Shown here: piece by piece, positions 37,199-49,260 of the stretch
How positions within the stretch are numbered: position 1 is the first letter of the stretch
Layout: each line of letters starts with the position of its first letter
NCBI GenBank assembly: GCA_905182995.1
Contig: CAJJDP010000153.1
Coordinates: forward strand, 215,846-279,845
Origin: Paramecium octaurelia
Taxonomy: Eukaryota > Ciliophora > Oligohymenophorea > Peniculida > Parameciidae
Length of the DNA stretch: 64,000 nucleotides
Direction: 5' to 3'
The notes under the pieces: generated by a model
Database searches by the model: none
Seen by the model: the letters and a program-made list of their open reading frames with translations, nothing else
Told to the model about the DNA's origin: nothing
Program-made: the position numbers and the translations under genes

Positions 37199-39136
37199 TC
37201 ATGTATTTCTTAATTATGCGACTTAAAATTTTGTACTGCATTTGTTTTATTTTTGATTGGTTTTTTTCATGTTTCGTAAATATATAATTATGAAAATTAA
37301 GCATAATAATTACATTAATTAAATTGAAAACTAATTCTTTTCATTTATTACAAGTATCTAAAAAGATGCTTTTTCAGCTGATATAAGGTTATTTGCATGC
37401 AATTCAAAATTATAATTAATTTCTGAGCTATTTGATTATTCTATTTCAAATCCAATTGTTCCTACGTGGATTGAGGGATTATTGAAAAAAATGAAATGTG
37501 TAATATTAATACGTTTTACAATTATAGGTTCCGTTGATTTATGAAAATAATCATAAAAGATCCTTTCTTATCTAAGATCATAGTATTAATATTTGTTAGT
37601 ATTAATTTCTTTTAAAACCAATAACTCATCGTCTAAATATTCTATTTTGTATTCATAAAATTTGTCATCTACAGAACCCCAGTTTCTAATTGATTTTTAT
37701 AATTTGAATTAAATTTGATTTTCTTATTTATCTAATATTAATAAAAACAAATAAGTAAAACCTTAACTTATCATGAAAAAGTTAATCTTAGTTTAACCTC
37801 CAACTTAAGTGCATGATACTANTATTTTATAAATATCATTTTGCGTTTATCAATTTTTCTTAATGAATTTATTTTTGATCATTTTTTTACCTAATTTACC
37901 TCAATTTAAGAAGTGTACAATTTCTTTGATAATCCTATGTTCCCTAAAAGAACAATAGCAATCTGAAATACTTATTGCAAATGTCTTTTTCAAAAAAAAA
38001 TGTAACTCTAGATATTTAATATTTCTATATGGAGGGAAAGAAAAGGATTTTCTGTTATGGAAAAATTGAGATTTCTGATATATTATGTGTTGCTATATTA
38101 TTAGAAATAATTTTTAAATATTTTGTATTTAATTGATATTGGTGTTTGTATATAATAAAAATTAGAAGAAAAAATACAAAGAACGATTGCTTTTCGATAA
38201 TGATACTGATATGATTAACAGAGTTACAAATAATACATTGAAAAATATATTTTAAGTTAATTATAACTGCCATATCAAAATCGGAATCTATAAATTTGGA
38301 TATAGAAAATAATGAATTTTCACCAAAATAAATTTATTACGTATTATATTATGGTGAAATAAACAATTTCATAATTTTTTCTCTTACATCCTTAAATAAT
38401 ATGATAAGTAAATAAAAAATTAACAAATTTTTAACATAATTATTCTGTTTTAATGCAAATATTGTATGATAAAATATTGAATTTTTATTTCAGAATTATC
38501 CACCTTACTTTGATCATGTATTTCTTAATTATGCGACTTAAAATTTTGTACTGCATTTGTTTTATTTTTGATTGGTTTTTTTCATGTTTCGTAAATATAT
38601 AATTATGAAAATTAAGCATAATAATTACATTAATTAAATTGAAAACTAATTCTTTTCATTTATTACAAGTATCTAAAAAGATGCTTTTTCAGCTGATATA
38701 AGGTTATTTGCATGCAATTCAAAATTATAATTAATTTCTGAGCTATTTGATTATTCTATTTCAAATCCAATTGTTCCTACGTGGATTGAGGGATTATTGA
38801 AAAAAATGAAATGTGTAATATTAATACGTTTTACAATTATAGGTTCCGTTGATTTATGAAAATAATCATAAAAGATCCTTTCTTATCTAAGATCATAGTA
38901 TTAATATTTGTTAGTATTAATTTCTTTTAAAACCAATAACTCATCGTCTAAATATTCTATTTTGTATTCATAAAATTTGTCATCTACAGAACCCCAGTTT
39001 CTAATTGATTTTTATAATTTGAATTAAATTTGATTTTCTTATTTATCTAATATTAATAAAAACAAATAAGTAAAACCTTAACTTATCATGAAAAAGTTAA
39101 TCTTAGTTTAACCTCCAACTTAAGTGCATGATACTA
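36508..39136. repeat. Assembly duplication 2 around N at 37822
   Basis: 1314 bp at 36508-37821 are repeated exactly at 37823-39136, separated by a single N. The left copy stops at the N and the right copy continues into the gene body, the pattern of two overlapping contigs that were not merged. The stretch 37199-37821 is therefore a spurious 3' fragment of the large membrane protein gene. Confidence 0.93.
37199..37821 (-). pseudogene. Duplicate 3' fragment of large membrane protein gene
   Basis: Exact copy of 38514-39136, encoding the C-terminal 207 residues including the membrane segment. It ends at the N and has no promoter or start. It is an assembly artefact rather than a biological gene copy. 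Confidence 0.9.
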
Positions 39137-42100
39137 ATTTTAATTATTAGAATTATAATTGTCCGATCTTAGTCATTTCTATCTATAGTCCTTCAGAAAT
39201 TGATAAGGAATACAATATGGTTTAATAAGATAAGTTAATTTAGTAAATAATTAATTCTACCTCAATTGAATTAACACTCTTCTATTTTAAAATCAAATAT
39301 TTATCTTTTAATCCTTCAATATACTTGAAATCCAAGATGATGCCAGGTATTAATACTATAATGAAATCTAAATCTTCAAAATAAATGAATATATGATCAG
39401 TTGAAGTTTATACCATTATTAAATTTCCTGTTCTCATCACATTCACTGCATTAATTGATTTTATATTTAAATTTTAATTAAGATTAGATATCACAGTACA
39501 ATATTCATCAATCAATCCAGAACATTAAATTAATTGAATCTAAAGGTTCGTTTCTAACTGTATAAACCAAAGATAATGTGTCTATTTTACGATTGTTACA
39601 TAATTAATCAAGACATTTGGACCTCTGTTAATAATTTCATAAACTTAATTTTCCATTATAATAGCTTTAAACATTTGAATTTCATCTTAACTTACAATAT
39701 TGTATTATTTAATGCAAAAATTGGAAGTGTTTAGACCGCAAAATTATAAGCTACTTCTAATTTAAAAGGGTCCATTCAAACCTATCTATGGATTGCTTAC
39801 AAGTATCAAACTATCGATTGGACCATTGAAAATATCATAAATATTTAATTTTATAATTTGATTCTTTTGAATTTCTAATTTGAACAAATTCTAAAGAGGA
39901 AATAGCTTATAACAATAATTGTAAATCAAAATATTTAATTTTACACTTTATTTTTCTTATTTTCTTAGTTATAAGTCTGTTTAATAGAGCGATACTAACC
40001 TATTCTACAATTTGACGTTGGACTCTACTTCAACTAAAAATTCATTCATAAGCAAAGATCTCCATTCCTTATTTTCAGAATACAATAGAAACTCTTACAA
40101 AAATGTAAAAAAGGGCTAATCAGTTGCTATAATTTCTTCTAATTGTAAGGAGACAATATTAAATGAAAAAATAGCTATGTATAACTTCTAATCTTACTTC
40201 ATTAAAACAGCTAAATGATGTTAAAGGCTTGTACTTAATTTATGTAAAAAAAATCTATACATAAATGGATAAGAAAACTAATAATCAGTAAAAGTATAAT
40301 TTGAAATTTAATGTATATCATGACCAACAAAATAACTAAGGGTAAGTGATCCTGTGATATTTTGTATTGCGATTATTAATTAGTCTTTATTTGAGTGTGC
40401 TTAGACTTTAATATAAATTATTTATCCAGCTTGAAATCTATAACAATTTATCTATCCTTCATCTTCAACAACCAGAACATTAGGATATTAAATAAACTTT
40501 TAATTTACCTACTCTTAATAATACAGAATAGGTTCTTGAGAAAAAAGACTCTTTTGAAGATATTTTCTTATTAAAAATTCTTAAGTATTTTAATATATCA
40601 ATGGAAGCAAATTTGAATCGTTCAAGTAGACAAATACACATTAAGCAATTTGTTCAACTCTTATAATCGCTTAATCAAACTATATTATATTTTGGTAATG
40701 TGGATAGCTGTTTAATGAAATTATTTTTAACAAATTATTATTTTTATTTCTTTTCTATACTACATAATAGTCAGAATCAGATTCAAGTACATCAAATTCA
40801 AGTTTGTTAATTGAAACTAATATTTTTTTTTACTTGCAATTATAAATATAAAACTAAGTTTCATTTTGAAAACTTATGTAATTAGGTAGTCTTATAGATC
40901 TCATTTCAATCTTGCCTTTAATATTTAATAGATCAGGTACTGATAAACAGATGTCCAAAAGTTTGTCATTAGTTTTTATACTTACATTTATGCTGCCATC
41001 ACTATTAGATAATGCGAATTAACTATTTTTACATTAAATCCAAGGTTCTAATTTCTAAATAGTTTACTAAAAGTAGCTTTAACATTTGTTTTCTAATGTT
41101 ATAAACTAGTCTAATTTTGATTTTTCTTCTTATATATCATTTTTATCAACTATTCTAAAACAAGTTACCTAACTATTATAACTTAACAAAAACTAGGCCT
41201 AAATCAAAAAGAGATACCTTTTTTTTGGTTTAATAAAACTACTAAATTATTAATATCTGTAAAATTATAGAGCATTTTTGGATTGATCAAATTAACAAAA
41301 TAAGTTAGCAGATTCAAAAAAATGTAATTGGGTGTTTCTTATTAGATATGTCTAATTAATATTAGCATTCAATAGAACTATTAATTCAGTCTAGTTTTAG
41401 AGAAAAAGAAAATCAGAATGAAAATAGATTTTATGATTTAAATATTTTTGGTTTATAGCAATATCCCCATTAATTGTGGAATCAGTTACATTTTAATTCA
41501 TATCATCTGATGAATTAAACAAAGTTATAATTTAGCATTTTGTTTAGATTAATGCTTTGTGTATTCCTTTTACTTTTTGAATTGCTTAATAATTTATAAC
41601 GATTAAATCTTTCTTCACATGCACTTAAAGATAAGAGTCATTTTCTATCAAATAAAGAATAAAGTTTAATTAATTTTTGGCACAAAAAGCTACATCATCT
41701 ATATAAGAGTACCTATATTTTTAAGTACCATTCTCCTTCATTGAAGAAACTGCTAAAGTGATAATTTCATAATATTGAAAAATTAATACTTTCCAATTAG
41801 AACATTGATAAAATGCAATTATGTATTTATTGTTGTTCCATTTCTTATATTTAAATTTGCACCTATTTTATATTTAGTCTTGAAAATCAAACTCCTAAAT
41901 TAATGTAGTATTCCTATTTGATAGATTCAAATTATATTATTTTAAAGTAAAACGACTTAAACAAAATATATTTAAACTTCCATCTTCATTTATATCCATA
42001 TCACCACAGAGTTCTGTCCCTACAATTTTAGTATAAAATCTAAGCTTCTCATTAACATTAACTGAATCCTCTTAATAAACTAAATCAACGCTTGTACAAA

Positions 42101-42413
42101 CGATAAGATATTCAAATTTACGAATTAAGGAGCATATCAGCCTTTCTTGTATTTTATTCTTGTAATCCAAGGCATCAATAATTTTTATGATCAATGGATC
42201 TTCTTACTAAGGGATTATGAATGAAGGTGTTATAATTTAATTGTCAACATGTTAAAGTTTTGAATAATCTTCATCATCTCCATCCAAAAAGTAACAGCCA
42301 GAGTTGTATGCATAGCAATTGAAAAACGGTTGAGATTATAATTCTTGACATGACATTTAAACAGAATTTAACTTAAACACAAGGTAGCCAAACAAAATAA
42401 ATAAGCTTCTCAT
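38514..42413 (-). CDS. Giant single-pass membrane ectoprotein, unknown family
   Basis: 1299 residues in a single uninterrupted exon of 3900 bp. The N-terminus, MRSLFILFGYLVFKLNSV, is a signal peptide. The next 1230 residues form an apparently extracellular region with scattered cysteines, alternating hydrophobic and polar residues (beta-rich), and Asn-rich glycosylation sites. The first part has CYAYNSGCYFLDGDDEDY, an acidic patch. Near the C-terminus a membrane segment LMQLLCLIFIIIYL is followed by a short basic tail (KKTNQKQNKC). I cannot name the family. The shape suits a ciliate surface or vacuolar receptor. The lack of introns is unusual in this window, where most genes have several. Both ends of this gene are repeated in assembly duplications. 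Confidence 0.8.
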
Positions 42414-42886
42414 TTTAAATAATTTATTATCTTAATTGCCATTTTATTTTGCATATTTATGTTTAGAAATAATTCCTCTATATTGAATAGCTTTGTAGAA
42501 GCTTAAATTAAGAGTCTTCCTGTGATTATAAAAAGAATATCACTTGATCTAGCTATATAGTTTAACTACACCTAATTAATTAACATAATAAAATTGCTTC
42601 TTCAAATATTTTACAAGCTTGGTATAATTAATAGGAGTTAAAAAGGTCTATTATTAAAATTATGGAGACTTTGTTAAAGTTGATTCTTTTAAGATATTGT
42701 AACTCATTTTAATACTTATTATATGAATAATTGTGTTAAGATCTAGTGTTCAGTTGAAGATAGAATTTAAACCAAAAAAGGTTGAGATATTTTAAATTAC
42801 AAAATATTACTGAAGAATTCTTTCAAAGTCAAAGCACTATTTTAGATTTGTTTCTAATATATTTTTTAAGTTAATATATAAACATA
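42414..42886. other. Spacer upstream of large membrane protein gene
   Basis: About 470 bp of AT-rich sequence, present again at 43790-44262 because of the assembly duplication. It should contain the promoter of the membrane protein gene and the end region of the WD40 gene. No coding signal is seen. Confidence 0.5.
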
Positions 42887-43736
42887 TCATTCAATTTATT
42901 ATTTATATATTAATTTTCTAAACTCTATGGTGCCAGACTTGCAATCCCATGTAACCAAAAATTCTCCATTATTGCTTATTGTTCCAAAAATGTTTCCAAA
43001 ATTACCTGATTAATCAAAGTTTAATTCTACTTCTAATTTGCAGTCCCAACCTTAAGAATGAAAGTTGAATTTTATTAAATTAACCCAATATCCATTTTTA
43101 GAGACTAAGAGTTATTTAGAAGCAACATAGACTTAAGGGAAAAAATACTAGCAGGCCTACCCACTTCTAGAAACTGCAAGTTCTCTTGATTTTATGAAAA
43201 GTCCAGTGGCAGGATCCAATGTGTATAGAAATAAATGAGTTCCATCAAAAGGCTGGAATGCAAAAATATCTGTTGTAATAAAAGATATGCGAAATCCATT
43301 TTCTTGAATCTTCTGTTTAACATACCAAAATTAATCAGCAGACTTATCCATTATTAAAATTTACTTATCTCTACCACAGGAAATCAATTACTTATTCCCT
43401 TGATTTAGAGATAATCCATTTACTTAATCTAGGTGTTCGCTGATTGTTTATGTACAACTCCAACAGGAATTTTATGAATGTGTCCAAAATTTAATATTCT
43501 TGTCAGATGATCCACTGATAAGAAGGTTTTCTGAATTTTAAATCACAACCAAACAAGTAATTAAACGAGTATGTTCTTTCAGTGTTGCTATATGTTTGGA
43601 ACTAGATAACAAATTCAAGGAATGAATTAAAATAGATGAACCATATGACCCGCTAATTAATTGTGATCTATCGTTAAAGAAATTGAGTGTAGAGACCACA
43701 TTCTTATGCAGTTTTATCTAAAGTAAATATTTAAAT
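42887..43736 (-). pseudogene. Duplicate 3' fragment of WD40 gene
   Basis: Exact copy of 44263-45112, encoding the C-terminal part of the WD40 protein. It lacks the start because it is cut at the N. It is an assembly artefact. Confidence 0.9.
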
Positions 43737-44262
43737 NCAGAATTTAACTTAAACACAAGGTAGCCAAACAAAATAAATAAGCTTCTCATTTTAAATAATT
43801 TATTATCTTAATTGCCATTTTATTTTGCATATTTATGTTTAGAAATAATTCCTCTATATTGAATAGCTTTGTAGAAGCTTAAATTAAGAGTCTTCCTGTG
43901 ATTATAAAAAGAATATCACTTGATCTAGCTATATAGTTTAACTACACCTAATTAATTAACATAATAAAATTGCTTCTTCAAATATTTTACAAGCTTGGTA
44001 TAATTAATAGGAGTTAAAAAGGTCTATTATTAAAATTATGGAGACTTTGTTAAAGTTGATTCTTTTAAGATATTGTAACTCATTTTAATACTTATTATAT
44101 GAATAATTGTGTTAAGATCTAGTGTTCAGTTGAAGATAGAATTTAAACCAAAAAAGGTTGAGATATTTTAAATTACAAAATATTACTGAAGAATTCTTTC
44201 AAAGTCAAAGCACTATTTTAGATTTGTTTCTAATATATTTTTTAAGTTAATATATAAACATA

Positions 44263-45404
44263 TCATTCAATTTATTATTTATATATTAATTTTCTAAACT
44301 CTATGGTGCCAGACTTGCAATCCCATGTAACCAAAAATTCTCCATTATTGCTTATTGTTCCAAAAATGTTTCCAAAATTACCTGATTAATCAAAGTTTAA
44401 TTCTACTTCTAATTTGCAGTCCCAACCTTAAGAATGAAAGTTGAATTTTATTAAATTAACCCAATATCCATTTTTAGAGACTAAGAGTTATTTAGAAGCA
44501 ACATAGACTTAAGGGAAAAAATACTAGCAGGCCTACCCACTTCTAGAAACTGCAAGTTCTCTTGATTTTATGAAAAGTCCAGTGGCAGGATCCAATGTGT
44601 ATAGAAATAAATGAGTTCCATCAAAAGGCTGGAATGCAAAAATATCTGTTGTAATAAAAGATATGCGAAATCCATTTTCTTGAATCTTCTGTTTAACATA
44701 CCAAAATTAATCAGCAGACTTATCCATTATTAAAATTTACTTATCTCTACCACAGGAAATCAATTACTTATTCCCTTGATTTAGAGATAATCCATTTACT
44801 TAATCTAGGTGTTCGCTGATTGTTTATGTACAACTCCAACAGGAATTTTATGAATGTGTCCAAAATTTAATATTCTTGTCAGATGATCCACTGATAAGAA
44901 GGTTTTCTGAATTTTAAATCACAACCAAACAAGTAATTAAACGAGTATGTTCTTTCAGTGTTGCTATATGTTTGGAACTAGATAACAAATTCAAGGAATG
45001 AATTAAAATAGATGAACCATATGACCCGCTAATTAATTGTGATCTATCGTTAAAGAAATTGAGTGTAGAGACCACATTCTTATGCAGTTTTATCTAAAGT
45101 AAATATTTAAATTTGTCATTTTTTTAATATATTACTTTGCTATAATATTTTGATCCAAAGGCTATAAGCGTGTTATTATAGTTTATAGCTTGAGCAAAAC
45201 AATGAAAAGGATATTCCTAAATTATTGAATAGACCAAATTATGGCTAAAACACTTTTAGGAGGTATTTTACTCAACTTATGAATTGTCCATGGTTTGGAT
45301 CATAAAATGGAAAATTTATTAATAATTAGGGTCCAGATGGGACAATTTATCAATCCTCTAAATTAATTATTTACTATAACTTTTTGATCAAAAATCGATT
45401 CCAT
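44263..45404 (-). CDS. Small WD40-repeat protein
   Basis: About 372 residues, or 358 if a 42-nt in-frame AT-rich stretch near 45080-45121 is spliced; one 23-nt intron follows the first eight codons (MESIFDQK). The clearest repeat reads LVVIQNSENLLISGSSDKNI ending KFW, followed by VNGLSLNQGNKQLISCGRDK ending ILI. Others are degenerate, for example TLNFFNDRSQLISGSYGSSI. About five to six blades can be counted, so the propeller may need cryptic repeats or another domain. WD40 propellers are protein-docking platforms; no specific role can be given. The start is upstream of a second in-frame Met (MDNSQVE). Confidence 0.8.
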
Positions 45405-45479
45405 ATTTTACTAAAATATATAAAATTTTAATTTTATGAATAATAAATAGTATAGAATATAAATAAATGTTAAAATATA

Positions 45480-46110
45480 ATAATGCATTAGTATTTACTA
45501 AGTTGGTTAAATATATTTTGAAATTTTAAAGTTAAACCTTATTTTCAATACGAATAATTTTTCCAGTATCATTCAAATTGATTCTTAATGTAAATCAAAT
45601 TTCAATGTCATCACATTATTCGTTGGATAAGTTTACTCATTAAAATTTGGAAAATTTTTTATATATTGATATTTTGAAGTTTTCAACCTTCTTTACAATG
45701 ATACTACCTATTCTGCTTTTTTATTTGTAAAAGCAACTAGATTTCTCAATACCATATAATTGAAGTGAAGCATTGATGAAAGAATTGTTACAAAATTCAA
45801 ATTTTATATTCGGTTTCTTAACTAATGATTTTTAAATTTCTTTCTGTTATATCACTTGCAAGAATATAACTTCTTTACAAATACTATTTATATTAATTCT
45901 AATATTACATGTTATGTTATTGTTTGAATGCATCGTAGTAATTAAACATAGATTGATATGGTTATATCCTTCTCAGTTTGAAAATCAAACAAATAAATTC
46001 CTCGAATTTCTAATTGCCTTAATCAGAACACACTCCAAAGTCAACATTGTTCAAAATAGCAATTTCTAAGGTTTTTATGACAATAACATATAATTAATAA
46101 TATAAAGTGT
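45480..46110 (-). pseudogene. Probable relic with extracellular-type sequence
   Basis: Minus-strand segments in at least three frames look protein-like: QLEIRGIYLFDFQTEKDITI, then HSNNNITCNIRININSICKE with KPNIKFEFCNNSFINASLQL and KSSCFYKQKSRIGSIIVKKV, then PTNNVMTLKFDL and INLNDTGKIIRIENKV. No start and no usual introns link them. Paired cysteines and Asn-rich sequence recall the ectodomain of the neighbouring large membrane protein, so this may be a dead paralogue or part of one. That link is inference only. Confidence 0.3.
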
Positions 46111-46338
46111 TTCTTTAATGCTACTACTTGCAATTATAATCTAGTTATTTTAAAATACGTTATTGTAACAAAAATTCTTTATAAATTAATATTTATTTAA
46201 TATCTCAAATCGTCAACATAATAAGACTTTGAGTAGATTGTAATAAAAATGATAATATATTATTGGAAAAACAAAAAGTGACAGAGTCTAGATGATTTAA
46301 AATTAAATGTTAATAAGAACTTGTATTAATTAATCATA

Positions 46339-48040
46339 TCAATTATTAATTTTAGAATTTAAGGTTTGTTTAATCACAATTTCATTTTGTAATTAGCTCT
46401 ATATATCGACAATATATTTATGAATTATTGTGGCTTCTTTTGCTTCTTTTAATACTTTCATTTTTGACAAACAGAAGAGTAACCTTTATACATAAATATT
46501 AATAATGTACTGCAAATATTCTAAATAGTAACTACATTTATTAGTGTATGGAAATAGGAATTAGATTGCTAATAGACTGCTTAATTATGTAAAATAGCCT
46601 GTGTAATCAGCCAATGTTTCTTTAATTGGGAAATCTTTCGATAAACCATAATTGTTTGTTTGATCTACAAGTAACTGTTTTGTTGTTTCAAGTTATGTTA
46701 TAGCTCTTTCAACATCTGCTAAAGCATAATTGTTGTTAGATGAAGGTTAGGATTTAAGTTTCATTGCTTTGCTATGCTAATAAAAGCAAGATGAAAGGTA
46801 GAATAACTGTTACTTTATTTTGATCACATCTGCATGTATTTATCTTTATTGATTCCTAAATAGAAATAAGAATATACAAATGCTTATCCAGAGAATCCAA
46901 AACATAATTCATAAAGACTGCAATTTAAAAAAGTTGATCTGATATATCCAGGGTTTACTAAAATCCGGGAAGAGAGGGAGGTTATGTGAGTTTTTGATCC
47001 TATTTTTATGGATTAGCACTTTATATAAACAATGGAGCCTTGATTTAGAATTAAGGGGTTTGACTCATTTGAGGCATTGTAGGAATTTTAGCTATTTGAG
47101 GGACAGGAAGAACTAAAGAGGTTGGTTAGTCCTTTAATAAAGGATGAGAAAATAATCCATTCCAACTGATTCTTTTATTTTCATTATACTTTAACATATT
47201 TTCTATCAAATTTGCAATTTCTTCAGTCATCTATAGAATAAAATTGTATTTACTCCAGCTGCAGATCGATTAACTTTTATTGGGTTTGATTCTAATTATT
47301 TCAACTTCGTTATCAATTACTGTAAATTGTTTACTTAGTATGGCAGGCCTCCAAATATAAGTTCATAGCAAACTATTCCAAGCTTGTAATATTTTTTCAA
47401 TTTACAGAGTAGATGTCTGCAGAATTTGTAAAATTGGAACCTTCTTCAAATAATTGAGGTGAAGCATATTTCGGAGTACCAGATTTAGTGAGCTCATCAT
47501 TTGTTTGATAAACTCTGGCTAATCCAAAATCAGCAATCTCGTTTAATAACTATTAATACTTTATATACACCATCCAAATATAGAATATTTTAAGGCTTAA
47601 TATCTCTGTGGATAACATTATTATCATATAGTAGTTTATAGCCTTTGATAATTTATTTTAATATATTAATAGCTTCTTCAGGAGTGTAATATTTATCATT
47701 TTACCTTCTTTCCTTGAACTACATTTGCAAATCACATTCACATCTTTCTAAAATTAATACAATTCTTGATTTATTCACATCTACATGATAGACTCCTACA
47801 ATGTGTTTATTATTCTTTCCCTGTTCCATAATCATCTACATAAGTTCCATTTCTCTACCAGTCTTCGGGTCTTATATTTTATCTTCAATAATCTCTAATT
47901 TAAATATTAATTACCTTTGCGCATAATTGTAAATTTGGGTTGCATGTATCTTTGCATGCATAAACCTTCCCATATTAACCTTCGCCTATGAGTTTATTCT
48001 TATAGATTTCATATTAGGAGACAACTAAGATGTTTGTCAT
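46339..48040 (-). CDS. ULK/ATG1-like Ser/Thr protein kinase
   Basis: 524 residues after five introns (22, 22, 23, 23 and 37 nt), which together give an exact whole number of codons. The N-terminal kinase domain has LIGEGQYGKVYACK, an ATP lysine in LCAKIIEDK, VIHRDIKPQNILYLDG, KIADFGLAR, GTPKYASPQ where most kinases have APE, and DIYSLGIVCYELIFGGLPY. The region between PPS and the C-terminus is Pro/Gln-rich, then a helical domain of about 150 residues (LADVERAITQLETTKQLLVD ... EYLQYIINIYVQRLLF) resembles the C-terminal EAT/MIT-like domain of ATG1/ULK kinases, which start autophagy. The ULK assignment rests on domain order and is moderate; the kinase call is firm. Confidence 0.85.
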
Positions 48041-48579
48041 AAGTCTGATAGAATAATAAATTAAAATTATTTCCCCTTCTATATTATTTTTCAATGGACT
48101 AATCAAATTCTATTATTCATCATTTCAAAAATATTAAATACATCTTAATAATTTTCATCGAATAACTAACAAGTTCTCTTGGTTTCAGTCTAATAAAAAA
48201 CCCAATTAAATAAGAAAAAGAGATAATATAAAATAATGTCAAACCACAAATTTGTATGGTCTCAATTGGATTATTAATAATAAAATCTATTAAACGAGGA
48301 AATAAAAAAACTCCGCTAAATCAGAAAATTTTAATCATAAAAATATAATTCTTTGAATTCAAAAATGTTGTTGATTCTTAATGATGAATGGATAAATATA
48401 TTGAGTATTGTAAAATTAAAAAAATAGTATTCCCGTTTATCTATTACAAAAATTAGAATAATATATAAGTAAAAATACAAAGAAATTAAAAGACATCAAA
48501 AACTCATATGATTTAAAAAATAACAACCGTATTTTTTTATATTTTGAAGTTAACTTTCATATTATGTGTAATAATAATA
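48041..48579. other. AT-rich intergenic sequence
   Basis: Upstream region of the ULK-like kinase gene. It includes runs of A and T and no convincing coding stretch. Confidence 0.5.
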
Positions 48580-49260
48580 TCATTCTCTTTAATAAATGAG
48601 TTAACCTGATATTTCAATTTAATGATATGATCTTTTTTTTTTTAAATTAACAGTGCCTCCTAAATTAATATCATTCATTTTACATATCTTGACTATCATT
48701 TTAAGACATTACTACTAATTATTTCTAATTTAGATTATTTTGAATATTGTAGAATAATGTCGATTTTAGAAGTTTAACTAATTTAAGAGGATTATGTGTT
48801 CCATAATAATGAACTTAAAATTGATAGATAATTAACTTAATTTTGAATTTGTATAATAATAATTTGAAAGAAGTTAAAGTAAAGTGAAAAAAGTATAAAT
48901 ATTATCAATTAATTACCCAAATTTTGTAAAATCTTTGACAAATCTATTATGAATTACAAAACTGTGCAATAAATGGAACACAGGATTGGGTTTCAAATTT
49001 TTATACGTCTGGCTATTTTTTATAAATGATTATTCTTCCAAAACTTATAAGTGGTTCTAATAGCACTTGCTAAACTATGATATTGCTGCAAAGATTATTG
49101 CAGCTTTGCAAATACCTGATTGCAAGTTTATTCTAAAATATGATAAATACATACTCCATAAAGTAGAAACATTTATGATAAGATTAGGCGTCATCAAAAA
49201 CATGATAAGGAGAAACTAGGTAATAAAAGCAGTTACCCTTTAGAATCGATATATTTGATT
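48580..49260 (-). other. Ambiguous coding island
   Basis: Several minus-strand frames are open together and each looks partly protein-like. One runs to TGA at 48580-48582 and ends NDINLGGTVNLKKKRSYHQI. Another, 48905-49159, starts MEYVFIIFQNKLAIRYLQSC and includes LLEPLISFGRIIIYKKQPDV and CNSQQICQRFYKIWVIN. They cannot all be real. The island may be the 3' part of the AIG1-like gene next to it or a separate small gene. From 48916 on it is duplicated at 50503 and beyond. Confidence 0.3.

Larger units (their letters stand above)
42362..45112. repeat. Assembly duplication 3 around N at 43737
   Basis: 1375 bp at 42362-43736 are repeated exactly at 43738-45112 after a single N. The duplicated segment spans the first 52 bp of the large membrane protein gene, the intergenic spacer and most of the WD40 gene. 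The left copy of the WD40 gene (42887-43736) is cut by the N and the right copy of the membrane protein start (43738-43789) is cut at its other side. Confidence 0.93.

Noticed and set aside
36740..38273. A 72-residue minus-strand frame that occurs twice, suggesting a repeated gene
   Set aside because: The two copies are part of the exact assembly duplication around the N at 37822, and the frame itself has chance composition.
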